Below, piece after piece: positions 28,993-38,512 of a stretch of 64,000 bases of DNA. The position numbers and the translations under genes are program-made. The stretch covers positions 120,042 to 184,041 of the forward strand of contig JADHVO010000009.1 of assembly GCA_016783965.1 (NCBI GenBank), given 5' to 3'. Position 1 is the first letter of the stretch, and each line of letters starts with the position of its first letter. Source of the DNA: Alphaproteobacteria bacterium (GTDB taxonomy: Bacteria; Pseudomonadota; Alphaproteobacteria; Micropepsales; Micropepsaceae). The notes under the pieces are model-generated. The model was not told where the DNA came from and did not search any database. It saw only the letters and a list, made by a program, of their open reading frames with translations.

Positions 28993-31365
28993 CTAAGCGG
29001 CGTACAACAGGCCGGACATTTCGTTGACGGCGTCGCGAAGCTTGTCCGGGCCGCCGAAGCGGCGAGCGATCTCGCTCGGATTGCCGAACCCGGCCAGCGG
29101 CGGCACCTTCAAGATACCCGGCAGGACGAACTGTGCGGCGCCGTGCTCGGCGTATTTCTCGAGTAGCGCCTCCAGCACGGTCCGGGCATCGCCGCCATAC
29201 CGGTCGAAGAAATCCGTTCGATCTCGCTTGAGACGTTCGGCGCGTTCACGTCGCGTGCGGAGCGGCGCGTTCCAGGCGAGATGGCAAAGGAGATCGAACG
29301 GATCGTCCTCCGGCCGCCCGGCTTCTTCGGCCAGGCTCTCCAGGTCGATGCCCCGTTCAGCGAGCGCCTCGACGATCGCGTGGCGCTTGTCCGCTCGCAC
29401 CCAGTCGGCGCGGAAGCTTGCAGCGGTCGGATAGAGCGTGCGGACCTTCTCACCGGTCCAGTCCGTCAGCTTCTTGCAGGTCAGTCGTTTGCCGTCCGTA
29501 TCAAGTTCGTAGACCAGATGCGCCACCACTTCGACCGTGCCGCCATCGACGTAGAGTTTACGCGGTTCTCCGGGCTCCTCGTCGGGGGGAAGACCACCCT
29601 CGGTTTCCGTCTCGATCTCGTCCGGCGCCTCCGGCGCTGGATTTTCCTCTTCTTGGGTGGTGACGATCTCGCCCTCGGCGTCGATTTCCGTGATCGTCTC
29701 TACGGTCGGCTCACCATCGAAGTCCGGATCAGCGAATTTTTCAGTCGCGGTGCCGGTGTAGTCGAGGATGTTGAAGAACAGCTTGCCGTAGTCTTCACGC
29801 AGCCGGGTCCCGCGGCCGATAATCTGCTTGAACTCCGTCATTGAGCCGACCACGCGCGCCAGCACGACGTTCTTGCAGGTCGGCGCGTCGACACCCGTGG
29901 TGAGAAGCTGAGATGTCGTCAGGATCACCGGAACCTTCGTCTCGACGTCCTGGAAACGGCTGAGTTTGCCCTTGCCGATATCACCCTCATCGGCCGTCAC
30001 GCGGCAGGCATAGTCCGGATAATCCGCAACGAGATCGGCACTGAGATTGGCAAGGGCGCGACGCATCTCGCTTGCATGCTCTTGGTCCACGCAGAAAACG
30101 ATCGTCTTCGCGAAACGATCGGTCTGCGCGAGGAAATGCGTGAGGTGGCGCGCGATCGCCTCGGTGCGAGCGCGCAGCGCGACGACGCGCTCGAAATCCC
30201 TCGTGTGGTACTCATCGTCGGGAATCTCGCGCCCGAAGCGGTCCAGTTCGCCCTTGGTTGGTCTCCATCCCGCGGCATCATAGTCCGTGACGACACGATG
30301 TACGCGATAGGGTGCCAGGAAGCCGTCCGCGATACCTTGCGCCAGAGAGTAGGTATAAAGCGGCGCACCGAAATAGGCGTAGGTGTCCCGGTTGTCTTCC
30401 CTTAGTGGTGTCGCCGTCATGCCGAGTTGATAGGCCGGTTCGAAATACTCCAGGATTTCGCGCCAGCTGCTGTCGTCGCGCGCGCTGCCGCGATGGCACT
30501 CATCGATGATGATCAGGTCGAAGAAATCCGGCGCATATTCCCGATACAGACCCGGCCGTCGTTCGTCGCTGGCGATGGCTTGGTAGATCGCGAAATAGAT
30601 GTCGCGACCATGGCTGATCTCGCCATTCTCGATCTTGAAACGCGCGTCGCCGAAGGGCGCAAAGGTCTTGGCCATCGGGTCGTCGACGAGAATGTTGCGA
30701 TCGGCGAGGAACAGGATTTTGGGTTTGCGGAAGTCCCCGCGCTTGTTCCAACCGGCGGTCCACAGCCGCCAGGCGATCTGGAATGCCACCGCGGTCTTGC
30801 CGGCGCCGGTGCACAGCGTGAGCAGCGCGCGCCGCTGGCCGGTGAGAACCGCCTGAAGCGCGCGATTGACGGCGATCTCTTGATAGTAGCGCAGCGGCTT
30901 GGCGGGATCGGGAAACCCGGGCGCGAGCAGGCGCTCGGCGGCCGTGTCATCAGTCAGACCGACACCGACCCGTTGGCGCCCCCACAGCTCAGCGGGTGTC
31001 GGAAAATCGTGCCGTAGGGCTTCGCGTCCGGTGAGAAAGTCGAATTCGAGAATCTCCGCGCCGTTGGTCGCGTACGCGAATTTCAATCCAAGAATCTCGG
31101 CGTAGTCCTTGGCTTGCTGCAGACCGTCGGCGGCAGATTTGTAGGCAGCCTTCGCCTCGACGACCGCGATCGGGTAGTCGGCGCGGTAGCGCAGGATGTA
31201 GTCGGCACGTTTTTGCCGGCCGCGCTTCGCCTTACCACCGATGAAGATCACCCGGCCATCGGTGAAGGTCCGTTGTTCGTTGATAGAGTGAGGCGCGCCT
31301 TCCCAACCTGCCGTCTGCAGGCGCGGAACAACGGATTTCCGACAGGTATCCGCTTCAGTATTCAC
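28993..31365 (-). CDS. hsdR: Type I R-M restriction subunit
   Basis: LLTLCTGAGKTAVAFQ, IIIDECHRGSARDDSSW, IGRGTRLREDYGK; GTG start at 31365 overlaps the upstream stop. Confidence 0.92.
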   Translation of the reverse strand: MNTEADTCRKSVVPRLQTAGWEGAPHSINEQRTFTDGRVIFIGGKAKRGRQKRADYILRYRADYPIAVVEAKAAYKSAADGLQQAKDYAEILGLKFAYATNGAEILEFDFLTGREALRHDFPTPAELWGRQRVGVGLTDDTAAERLLAPGFPDPAKPLRYYQEIAVNRALQAVLTGQRRALLTLCTGAGKTAVAFQIAWRLWTAGWNKRGDFRKPKILFLADRNILVDDPMAKTFAPFGDARFKIENGEISHGRDIYFAIYQAIASDERRPGLYREYAPDFFDLIIIDECHRGSARDDSSWREILEYFEPAYQLGMTATPLREDNRDTYAYFGAPLYTYSLAQGIADGFLAPYRVHRVVTDYDAAGWRPTKGELDRFGREIPDDEYHTRDFERVVALRARTEAIARHLTHFLAQTDRFAKTIVFCVDQEHASEMRRALANLSADLVADYPDYACRVTADEGDIGKGKLSRFQDVETKVPVILTTSQLLTTGVDAPTCKNVVLARVVGSMTEFKQIIGRGTRLREDYGKLFFNILDYTGTATEKFADPDFDGEPTVETITEIDAEGEIVTTQEEENPAPEAPDEIETETEGGLPPDEEPGEPRKLYVDGGTVEVVAHLVYELDTDGKRLTCKKLTDWTGEKVRTLYPTAASFRADWVRADKRHAIVEALAERGIDLESLAEEAGRPEDDPFDLLCHLAWNAPLRTRRERAERLKRDRTDFFDRYGGDARTVLEALLEKYAEHGAAQFVLPGILKVPPLAGFGNPSEIARRFGGPDKLRDAVNEMSGLLYAA

Positions 31366-32393
31366 ATGGTCTCTCCACGTGGCCGCCTTGCTCGTCGCGT
31401 GCGTGGGGCCAGCGACTTGTCGCCAGATTTCCATGCTTTGACGTTCTGTGCTTTCCACCGCAGAGCCGGACTGGCTTCTATCGAGGCGCGCACGTTCTCC
31501 GGCGCCTCCAGAGCCGACGCGTCGATCTCGCCCCGGTCCAGCACGGCATCGAGAAATGCCCTCTCCCCCGCCGTGAACCGAAACAGCGACGCGAGCTTGT
31601 CCCGGCACTCGGCCGTGACGCTCTCGATCCAGGCTGCGGGACCACCGAAGGCGTCGAAATACCGGTCGTGCAGGCACATGGTCAGCTTGCCGGTGATGTC
31701 GCCGACCTCGCATCCGATCTCGTTTGGCGAGGCCGTGCGCCAGTCGAAGCTCTTGGCGCTCGCGCCGATCATCAAGGTGCCCGCCTTGATCTTCACCCAG
31801 TCGAGACCCGGCATGGCGACGATCCGGTGCGCATCGAACAGATCACGCGCCGTGCGTCGCGTGACCAGCGCGACCATCTTGCCGGCGACGATTTCATGGA
31901 TGTCGAGAACCGGCACGTTCGTGGCTCGGTAGGATCCGATTGTCGCCGAGGACATGCGGTCCACACCGTAGAGAGGGCCGCGGTAGAGATAGTTGATATC
32001 GATCTCGATGGTCCCCGCCCCACCTAGCGCGGAGGCATAACGGTAGATCCATTTGCCGCCGGCATGTTCGGACGGCTCACGCCGCGCGGCATAGCCTTTC
32101 GATTCCATCAAGCGCTCGATCCGGTCTTCCAATCCCGGCCGATCCGCATCCATCTGCTCCTTCTTGAGCGCCCCGACATAGTTGACGTCGATATCGACCG
32201 AGAGGCGGTCCAGATCGGAGTGGAAGACGTTGAGCGCCGTGCCACCCTTCAAAGCGATCCGCGGCCCGATCAGCGTGTCGGCACCGAACGCATCGAGAAT
32301 GTCAATCAGCCGGATCACCCGTTCGAGCGTCGCGGGTTGAAGCTGCCGCTCGGCCGCAAGATCGTGAAGCGTTTCCCGCGACGCGACCATCAC
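31362..32393 (-). CDS. AbiEii/AbiGii nucleotidyltransferase toxin
   Basis: IALKGGTALNVFHSDLDRLSVDIDVNYVG. Confidence 0.88.
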   Translation of the reverse strand: MMVASRETLHDLAAERQLQPATLERVIRLIDILDAFGADTLIGPRIALKGGTALNVFHSDLDRLSVDIDVNYVGALKKEQMDADRPGLEDRIERLMESKGYAARREPSEHAGGKWIYRYASALGGAGTIEIDINYLYRGPLYGVDRMSSATIGSYRATNVPVLDIHEIVAGKMVALVTRRTARDLFDAHRIVAMPGLDWVKIKAGTLMIGASAKSFDWRTASPNEIGCEVGDITGKLTMCLHDRYFDAFGGPAAWIESVTAECRDKLASLFRFTAGERAFLDAVLDRGEIDASALEAPENVRASIEASPALRWKAQNVKAWKSGDKSLAPRTRRARRPRGETM

Positions 32394-33202
32394 ACGCCCT
32401 CAAAAGCAGCGTCGACAGCCTGCCGCGGCAGAAGCACACGCCACGCCTCGACGAGCACTGCGTGACCAGGTTCGGCGCCCAGCGCGTAATGCTTTGATCG
32501 TGGAAGACGGCGCTGCAAGCGCGTCAGGACGTCGTCGGTGACACCGAGCGCCGAACGTCGCCTCTCAAGCCACCAACCGGAAACGGAAGCGAGCGACCGG
32601 TTGTCCAGCAGTTCGACATAGTCAGCGACTTTCACCGGATCGAGATAGCGCACCAGGTCTAGCGACTGCAGAACCTCCTCGACGCCGCCAGCGAGTTCCG
32701 GCCGGTGCAAGGCATCAACAACCGTGCGTTCAACAGCCGTCACACGGACTGCCACGCCCTGCCGATCCATAGTCATGGTCAGGTAGTCGGCCTTGCCGGC
32801 CGCAACCAAAGCCTTCGGCGGCGTGACGAAACGGCAAGCGCCAAATGGCAAATCCACGCGTTCGGTTCGCCCGGCGCTGATGAGCTGAACCTCGTTGAAC
32901 TCGGAATAGGCTATGCCATGCAGCTCAAGGGCTGAGTGAAACCCCAAGACGCCATCGGGGCGCAGCTTGCTCGCCGCGGTGAAGCGGTCGATCACCATCC
33001 GCTCCGCCGGCAGATGGGCGGGTACCGCGGCAAACACCTCGCGACTGACGCGCTTGATGTTGCCGGCCCGCAGATGATGCCGGAGCAGGCTCGTAACATT
33101 GGCCCCGCCCGCGGGGTGGCCGAAGGCCGCCGCGAACTCAGCCCGGGTGAACACCGGATGAGCCGACAGGAAACTGGCCGTTTTGTGTTGGCGAGGTTGC
33201 AT
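32390..33202 (-). CDS. AbiEi-family antitoxin
   Basis: N-terminal HTH-like FTRAEFAAAFGHPAG..., GVLGFHSALELHGIAY; 4-nt overlap with AbiEii. Confidence 0.82.
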   Translation of the reverse strand: MQPRQHKTASFLSAHPVFTRAEFAAAFGHPAGGANVTSLLRHHLRAGNIKRVSREVFAAVPAHLPAERMVIDRFTAASKLRPDGVLGFHSALELHGIAYSEFNEVQLISAGRTERVDLPFGACRFVTPPKALVAAGKADYLTMTMDRQGVAVRVTAVERTVVDALHRPELAGGVEEVLQSLDLVRYLDPVKVADYVELLDNRSLASVSGWWLERRRSALGVTDDVLTRLQRRLPRSKHYALGAEPGHAVLVEAWRVLLPRQAVDAAFEGV

Positions 33203-33235
33203 AGTGGATCTGTGATTCTGCGTCAAAGTGGGCAG

Positions 33236-33265
33236 TAAATAGCCATTCTGACGCATATTTGTCAA
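33236..33265 (-). promoter_or_regulatory. Candidate sigma70 promoter of the abiE-hsd operon
   Basis: Minus strand TTGACA-N18-TATTTA. Confidence 0.4.
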
Positions 33266-33430
33266 CAAAGTCCTCTCGGCGGACGAACCGCCGGTACCGT
33301 CCTATCAGTCGCGAAAAAAGTGCCGCACAGGGTATAAAATGCCCCTTCCAACGCATTTTCAAGAACAAAGCGACCCTACGCGTCATCGAACCCGTGGCCT
33401 CGACATAGGCCCCCGAATACGCAAGTCTGA

Positions 33431-33497
33431 GGGGAAGGCCTTCCCCTGCGGCCGAGCCTAGGGTCTCGGCCGACCCCTTCTGCGGGGAAACCCCGCA
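33431..33497. other. Three consecutive perfect inverted repeats
   Basis: GGGGAAGGCCTTCCCC (33431-33446); GGCCGAG-CCTAGGGT-CTCGGCC (33450-33471); TGCGGGG-AAA-CCCCGCA (33481-33497). Confidence 0.8.
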
Positions 33498-33530
33498 ACG
33501 CCCCGAGAGTCAGAGTGCGGACGGGGTTTC

Positions 33531-33580
33531 CGTGACGGGTTGAGGGTCGAGAGAGAGGCTCCCGGCCGGCTCGTCATGGA
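33531..33580 (+). repeat. Duplicated 5' leader element, copy 1
   Basis: CGTGACGGGTTGAGGGTCGAGAGAGAGGCTCCCGGCCGGCTCGTCATGGAG upstream of the DUF932 gene. Confidence 0.75.
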
Positions 33581-33589
33581 GATTTTGCC

Positions 33590-34801
33590 ATGACCCAGAC
33601 AAGCATTCTCGCCGAGCAAGACGCCTTCGGCGCCCCGCCGGTTTCGGCCGGTTATAAAGTCGACATCTCGCGCGGCGAACGGATCGGGCGGGTGTCGTCC
33701 GAATGGTTCTCGCGGCCCGACGACGAGCGCTATCTGTCGCTCAGCGCCCTCTACGCCGCCGTTCGCGCACGCGCCGACCGTGCCACCGCCCGCACCGTCG
33801 AGACCCGGACCCTTCGCGTCGAGGCGAGTCGTGATAACGCCGAACGCCTGGCCCTGATCGTGCCCGGTCGCGAGGAGCCCATCGCTCCAACGCACTGGTC
33901 ATTCGGCCAGATGTGCAGCCTGGTCGGCGCGCCCGCCGGCTATATGCGGCAGCTCCCCGCGCCGCTTGCCGGCATCAACATGCAGCACGGGCTGCTTTCG
34001 CATCGGGCCGAGCTGGTGAAGACGCTGGAGGCGGACGACGGGCGGATCGAACTGCGCGCCGTCACCGGCCCCGACTATGGCCGCATCTGGGACCATGAGC
34101 TAGTCGCTGCGGTTGTGAAGATCGCCGGCGAAGGCACGGGTGATACGCGCTGGAAGGTGCCGGGCCTGCTCGATTGGTCGACCATGACCCACAACCCGTT
34201 CGTCGAGGTGACCAAGGATACGACCACCCTCTATGCCTCCGATCGCGATGTCTTCCTCTTTCTGGTCGACGACGCCCACCCGATCGAAGCCGGCCGCCTC
34301 CCCAACGGCGATCCCGACCTCTACTTCCGGGGCTTCTATTGCTGGAACAGCGAGGTGGGTTCCAAGACGCTCGGCATGGCGTCTTTCTATCTCCGCGCCG
34401 TCTGCATGAATCGCAATATCTGGGGCGCCGAGGGCTTCGAGGAGATCTCGATCCGTCACAGCAAGTTTGCCAGCCATCGCTTTGCGCATCAGGCGGCGCC
34501 GGCGCTGGAACGCTTCGCCACATCGTCACCGGCGCCGTTTCTGGCGGGGATCAGGGCGGCTCGCGAGCAGATTGTCGCCCGCAAGGACGAGGATCGCGAG
34601 AGCTTCTTGCGCAAGCGCGGCTTCTCGCGTCCCGAGACGGAGAAGATCATCGCCACCGTGCTGGAGGAGGAAGGGCGACCGCCGGAGTCGATCTTCGATT
34701 TCGTCCAGGGAATCACGGCGCTCGCCCGCGCCAAGCCGCATCAGGATGCTCGGCTGGAGCTGGAGGGCAAGGCCGCGAAACTCCTTTCCAGCGTCCGGTA
34801 A
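33590..34801 (+). CDS. DUF932 domain protein
   Basis: IELRAVTGPDYGRIWDHELVAAV, GFYCWNSEVGSKTLGMASFYLRAVCMNRNIWG, IRHSKFA. Confidence 0.85.
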   Translation: MTQTSILAEQDAFGAPPVSAGYKVDISRGERIGRVSSEWFSRPDDERYLSLSALYAAVRARADRATARTVETRTLRVEASRDNAERLALIVPGREEPIAPTHWSFGQMCSLVGAPAGYMRQLPAPLAGINMQHGLLSHRAELVKTLEADDGRIELRAVTGPDYGRIWDHELVAAVVKIAGEGTGDTRWKVPGLLDWSTMTHNPFVEVTKDTTTLYASDRDVFLFLVDDAHPIEAGRLPNGDPDLYFRGFYCWNSEVGSKTLGMASFYLRAVCMNRNIWGAEGFEEISIRHSKFASHRFAHQAAPALERFATSSPAPFLAGIRAAREQIVARKDEDRESFLRKRGFSRPETEKIIATVLEEEGRPPESIFDFVQGITALARAKPHQDARLELEGKAAKLLSSVR

Positions 34802-34894
34802 TACCGGGGGAGATGTGGAGCCGGATCCACGGCTCCACGCCTTTACGCTTCTGCGCGGCCCCAGCCTCCTAGAGGAAGAGGGCTGCGCCTGCTT

Positions 34895-34944
34895 CGTGAC
34901 GGGTTGGAGGCCGAGAGAGAGGCTTTCGGCCGCCCGTCGCGGAG
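34895..34944 (+). repeat. Duplicated 5' leader element, copy 2
   Basis: CGTGACGGGTTGGAGGCCGAGAGAGAGGCTTTCGGCCGCCCGTCGCGGAG upstream of parB. Confidence 0.75.
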
Positions 34945-34952
34945 TACATCCG

Positions 34953-37085
34953 ATGGCTACTGCTGTTAAGAAGATCATCCTGTCCTCGTCGCGGGACATC
35001 CCGTTCAATAAGCTGGTGCTGAGCCAGTCCAACGTCCGACGGATCAAGGCCGGCGTCTCGATCGAAGAGCTGGCCGAGGACATCGCGCGACGCACGCTCT
35101 TGCAGAGCATCACCGTGCGGCCGGTCTGCGACGCCGACGGTGTCGAGACCGGCATGTTCGAGGTGCCGGCCGGCGGCCGCCGCTTCCGCGCGCTCGAACT
35201 TCTGGTCAAGCAAAAGCGCTTGGCCAAGACCGCGCCCGTGCCCTGCGTCGTGCGCGAGGACGGCATTCCCGAGGAAGACAGCCTCGCCGAGAACGTCCAG
35301 CGCGCGCCGCTGCATCCGCTCGACCAGTTCCGGGCGTTCCTGGCGCTGCGCGAGAAGGGCCAGTCCGAGGAGGACATCGCCGCGGCGTTCTTCGTCGCCG
35401 TGCCGATCGTCAAGCAGCGCCTGCGCCTTGCCTCAGTCTCGCCTAAGCTGCTCGACGTTTATGCCGACGACGGCATGACCCTCGACCAGCTGATGGCGTT
35501 CACCGTCAACGGCGACCACGAGCGTCAGGAGCAGGTGTTCGAGCGCCTGAGCCAGTCCTACTCCAAGGAGCCGCATGTCATCCGCCGGATGCTCACCGAG
35601 GGCGCCGTGCGGGCATCGGACAAGCGCGCGCAGTTCGTCGGGCTCGACGCCTACATCGAGGCCGGCGGCGTGATCCTGCGCGATCTCTTCCAGGGCGACG
35701 ACGGCGGCTGGCTGCAGGATGCCGGTCTCCTCGACATGCTGGTGGTCGAGAAGCTGCGCGAGCAGTCCGAGGCGATCCGCGCCGAGGGCTGGAAGTGGAT
35801 CGATGTCGCGCCCGAGTTCGCCTATGGCCACACCTACGGCCTGCGGCAGCTGCGCGGCGAGCAGCGTCCGCTCACCGGCGAGGAGCAGGCGGCGCGCGAT
35901 GCGCTGCAGGCCGAGATGGACGGTCTGGAGGAGACCTACGCCGAGGCCGACGAGCTGCCAGAGGAAGTCGATCAGCGGCTCGGCGAGATCGAGACGGCGC
36001 TCGACCAGCTCGACGATCGCCCGCAGGTCTTCGACCCCGAGGAGATCGCGCGCGCTGGCGCCTTCGTCAGCATCGACGGCTCGGGCGGCTTGCGGGTCGA
36101 ACGCGGCTATGTCCGTCCCGAGGACGAGCGTCCGGTCGACCCGGAGCCCGATGTCGAGACCGATCCAGCAGACGAGCCGACGATCGCGGCGCGAGCCGAC
36201 TATGACGGCACGAGCGTGATCGCCGGTGCGGAGTCTCCTGCGGATGAGCCCGAGGAAGACGACGGCATCAGGCCGATCCCCGACCGGCTGATGACCGAGC
36301 TGACCGCTCATCGGACCCTCGCCCTTCGCCATGCGCTGGGCGAGAATCCCGACATCGCGTTCGTCGCCGCGCTTCACGCCCTCTGCCTCAAGGTGTTCTA
36401 CCGCTACGGGCAGGACACCTGTTTGGAGCTCGACCTGAAGAGCGCCGGTTTCAGCGCTCAGGCGCCGGGCCTCGCGGACAGCACGCTCGCTGTCGCTTTC
36501 GACGCCCGGCATCAGGCCTGGCTCGCCGCGCTGCCCAAGGAGCCGGCCGAGCTCTGGGACGCGCTGATCGCGTTCGACAGCGACAGCCGCCAGGCGCTCT
36601 TCGCGCACTGCGTCTCGCTGTCGGTCAACGCGATCTACGAGGCCTACAATCGCAAGCCCCGCGCGCTGGCCCATGCCGACCGCATCGCCCAGGCCGTCGA
36701 TCTCGACATGGTCGCGGCCGGCTGGACGCCGACGATCGGCAACTATCTCGGCCGGGTGACCAAGGCCCGCATCCTCGCAGCAGTACGGGAGGCGAAAGGT
36801 GCGCGGGCGGGCGACCGCATCGAGCACCTGAAGAAGGCCGAGATGGCGGAGCAAGCGGAAACGCTGCTCGCCGGGTCGGGATGGCTTCCGGAGCCGTTGC
36901 GCACCCCCGACCGCGGTGTGCCGAACGCCGCTGAGGCCGGCGCCATCGACGCTGCGCAAGCAGGCGCCGATGCGGCGGGCGAAGAAACGGCGGCCGACGG
37001 CGGCGAAACGGCCGTGGTGGAAGATGAGGAAGTGGCCGAGGATGACTCGGTCGCGCTCGAAGCCCACGCGACCGCGGCCGAATAA
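34953..37085 (+). CDS. ParB/RepB/Spo0J-type protein with long acidic C-terminus
   Basis: FNKLVLSQSNVRRIKAGVSIEELAEDIARRTLLQSITVRPV...FEVPAGGRRFRALELLV...DSLAENVQRAPLHPLDQFRAF. Confidence 0.9.
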   Translation: MATAVKKIILSSSRDIPFNKLVLSQSNVRRIKAGVSIEELAEDIARRTLLQSITVRPVCDADGVETGMFEVPAGGRRFRALELLVKQKRLAKTAPVPCVVREDGIPEEDSLAENVQRAPLHPLDQFRAFLALREKGQSEEDIAAAFFVAVPIVKQRLRLASVSPKLLDVYADDGMTLDQLMAFTVNGDHERQEQVFERLSQSYSKEPHVIRRMLTEGAVRASDKRAQFVGLDAYIEAGGVILRDLFQGDDGGWLQDAGLLDMLVVEKLREQSEAIRAEGWKWIDVAPEFAYGHTYGLRQLRGEQRPLTGEEQAARDALQAEMDGLEETYAEADELPEEVDQRLGEIETALDQLDDRPQVFDPEEIARAGAFVSIDGSGGLRVERGYVRPEDERPVDPEPDVETDPADEPTIAARADYDGTSVIAGAESPADEPEEDDGIRPIPDRLMTELTAHRTLALRHALGENPDIAFVAALHALCLKVFYRYGQDTCLELDLKSAGFSAQAPGLADSTLAVAFDARHQAWLAALPKEPAELWDALIAFDSDSRQALFAHCVSLSVNAIYEAYNRKPRALAHADRIAQAVDLDMVAAGWTPTIGNYLGRVTKARILAAVREAKGARAGDRIEHLKKAEMAEQAETLLAGSGWLPEPLRTPDRGVPNAAEAGAIDAAQAGADAAGEETAADGGETAVVEDEEVAEDDSVALEAHATAAE

Positions 37086-37109
37086 CGAAGAAGCCAACGG
37101 CACTGCCAG

Positions 37110-37138
37110 GGGCCCGCCAGCGATGGCGGGCCCTTTTT
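37110..37138 (+). terminator. Rho-independent terminator
   Basis: GGGCCCGCCA-GCGA-TGGCGGGCCC-TTTTT. Confidence 0.9.
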
Positions 37139-37154
37139 CGTCTTGGAGAACACG

Positions 37155-38198
37155 ATGTCGGACAATGCATCCGATCTTGCGCGCCGATTGGCCGGACAGG
37201 CTGAGGCGATCTGCCGTCATTATCTTTCCAACGGCCGCCGTGAAGGACGCTACTGGCTGGTCGGCGATGCCCGCAACACGCCGGGACGGTCCATGTTCGT
37301 CCGCCTGAAGGGCGCCGAATCCGGCAAGGGCGCCGCGGGCAAATGGACCGACGCCGCGACTGGCGAACACGGCGATCTGCTCGACGTCATTCGCGAGAGC
37401 CGCGGCCTTGTCAACTTCAAGGACGTCGCCGACGAGGCCCGGACCTTCCTCAGTCTCCCGCATCCCGAGCCTGAGCGGCAATCAAGTCCGCGGCACGCGC
37501 CAGCCCCGACCGGCTCGCCGGAGGCCGCATGCCGGCTCTTCACCATGTCGGAACCGATACCGGGCACGGTCGTGGAAACGTACTTACGCCAACGCGGCAT
37601 CGCGGCTTTGCACGAAACCGGATCGCTGCGCTTTCACCCGCGATGCTACTACCGGCGGGATGAGCATAGCCCGACCGAGAGCTGGCCGGCGATGATCGCA
37701 TCCGTCACCGATCTTGGCGGCCGGATCACCGGCGCGCATCGCACATGGCTCGCACCCGACGGCAGCGGCAAGGCGCCGGTCGACACGCCAAGGCGGGCGA
37801 TGGGCGACCTCCTCGGCCACGCGGTCCGGTTCGGTGTGGCGCATGACATAATGGCGGCCGGCGAAGGCATCGAAACCATTCTGTCGCTGCGATTGGCGGC
37901 GCCCCGCATGCCGATGGTCGCCGCTCTATCAGCCGCGCACCTCGCAGTCATCCTGTTCCCGGCGACGCTCCGCCGACTCTATATCGTGCGTGACGACGAT
38001 CCGGCCGGCGATGGTGCGCGCGACAGCCTGATCGAACGGGCGAACGCCGTCGGGATCGAGGCGATTGTCCTGTCGCCGACGCTCGGGGATTTCAACGAGG
38101 ATCTCAGGCTGATTGGCATCGTTGCGCTCCGGTCCAACGTCCGTGTCCAGCTCGCCCCGGAAGATGTCGCACGCTTCATGGCGGCAGAAGCGATGTAG
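37155..38198 (+). CDS. Toprim-domain (primase-like) protein
   Basis: GEGIETILSLRLAAP...RLYIVRDDDPAGDGARDSLIERA. Confidence 0.8.
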   Translation: MSDNASDLARRLAGQAEAICRHYLSNGRREGRYWLVGDARNTPGRSMFVRLKGAESGKGAAGKWTDAATGEHGDLLDVIRESRGLVNFKDVADEARTFLSLPHPEPERQSSPRHAPAPTGSPEAACRLFTMSEPIPGTVVETYLRQRGIAALHETGSLRFHPRCYYRRDEHSPTESWPAMIASVTDLGGRITGAHRTWLAPDGSGKAPVDTPRRAMGDLLGHAVRFGVAHDIMAAGEGIETILSLRLAAPRMPMVAALSAAHLAVILFPATLRRLYIVRDDDPAGDGARDSLIERANAVGIEAIVLSPTLGDFNEDLRLIGIVALRSNVRVQLAPEDVARFMAAEAM

Positions 38199-38512
38199 TC
38201 GGGGACGGGAGGGATAGCGGCAGCGCTGTCAGCGCGACCGCTCTGGCTGCTTCCCATCTCGCCGGAGAGACCGCGACCCGGCCTTCAAGAGGGCGATCGG
38301 CCGTCAAACGGTCCGGCGCCGCAATGGCTGCGCCCGGTTCTTTTCCGCCGGCCCTCCGGGCCTTTGCATCGCGAAGCAAAACAACCGGCTTCGCCATCCT
38401 CCGCTGACGCTTCGGCCCTGCGCTTCGCTCCGGGTGCTGGTCCGGCCCGCCCGACGGCTTTCGTCGCCAGAAGGCCGCGAAGGTCGCGGTCAGACCGACG
38501 AAGGAGCATCCC

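Noticed and set aside
28993-31713. 906-aa version of HsdR
   Set aside because: The N-terminal extension overlaps AbiEii coding and is Arg-rich; the GTG at 31365 fits better
35433-37481. 682-aa minus-strand ORF
   Set aside because: Antisense shadow of parB
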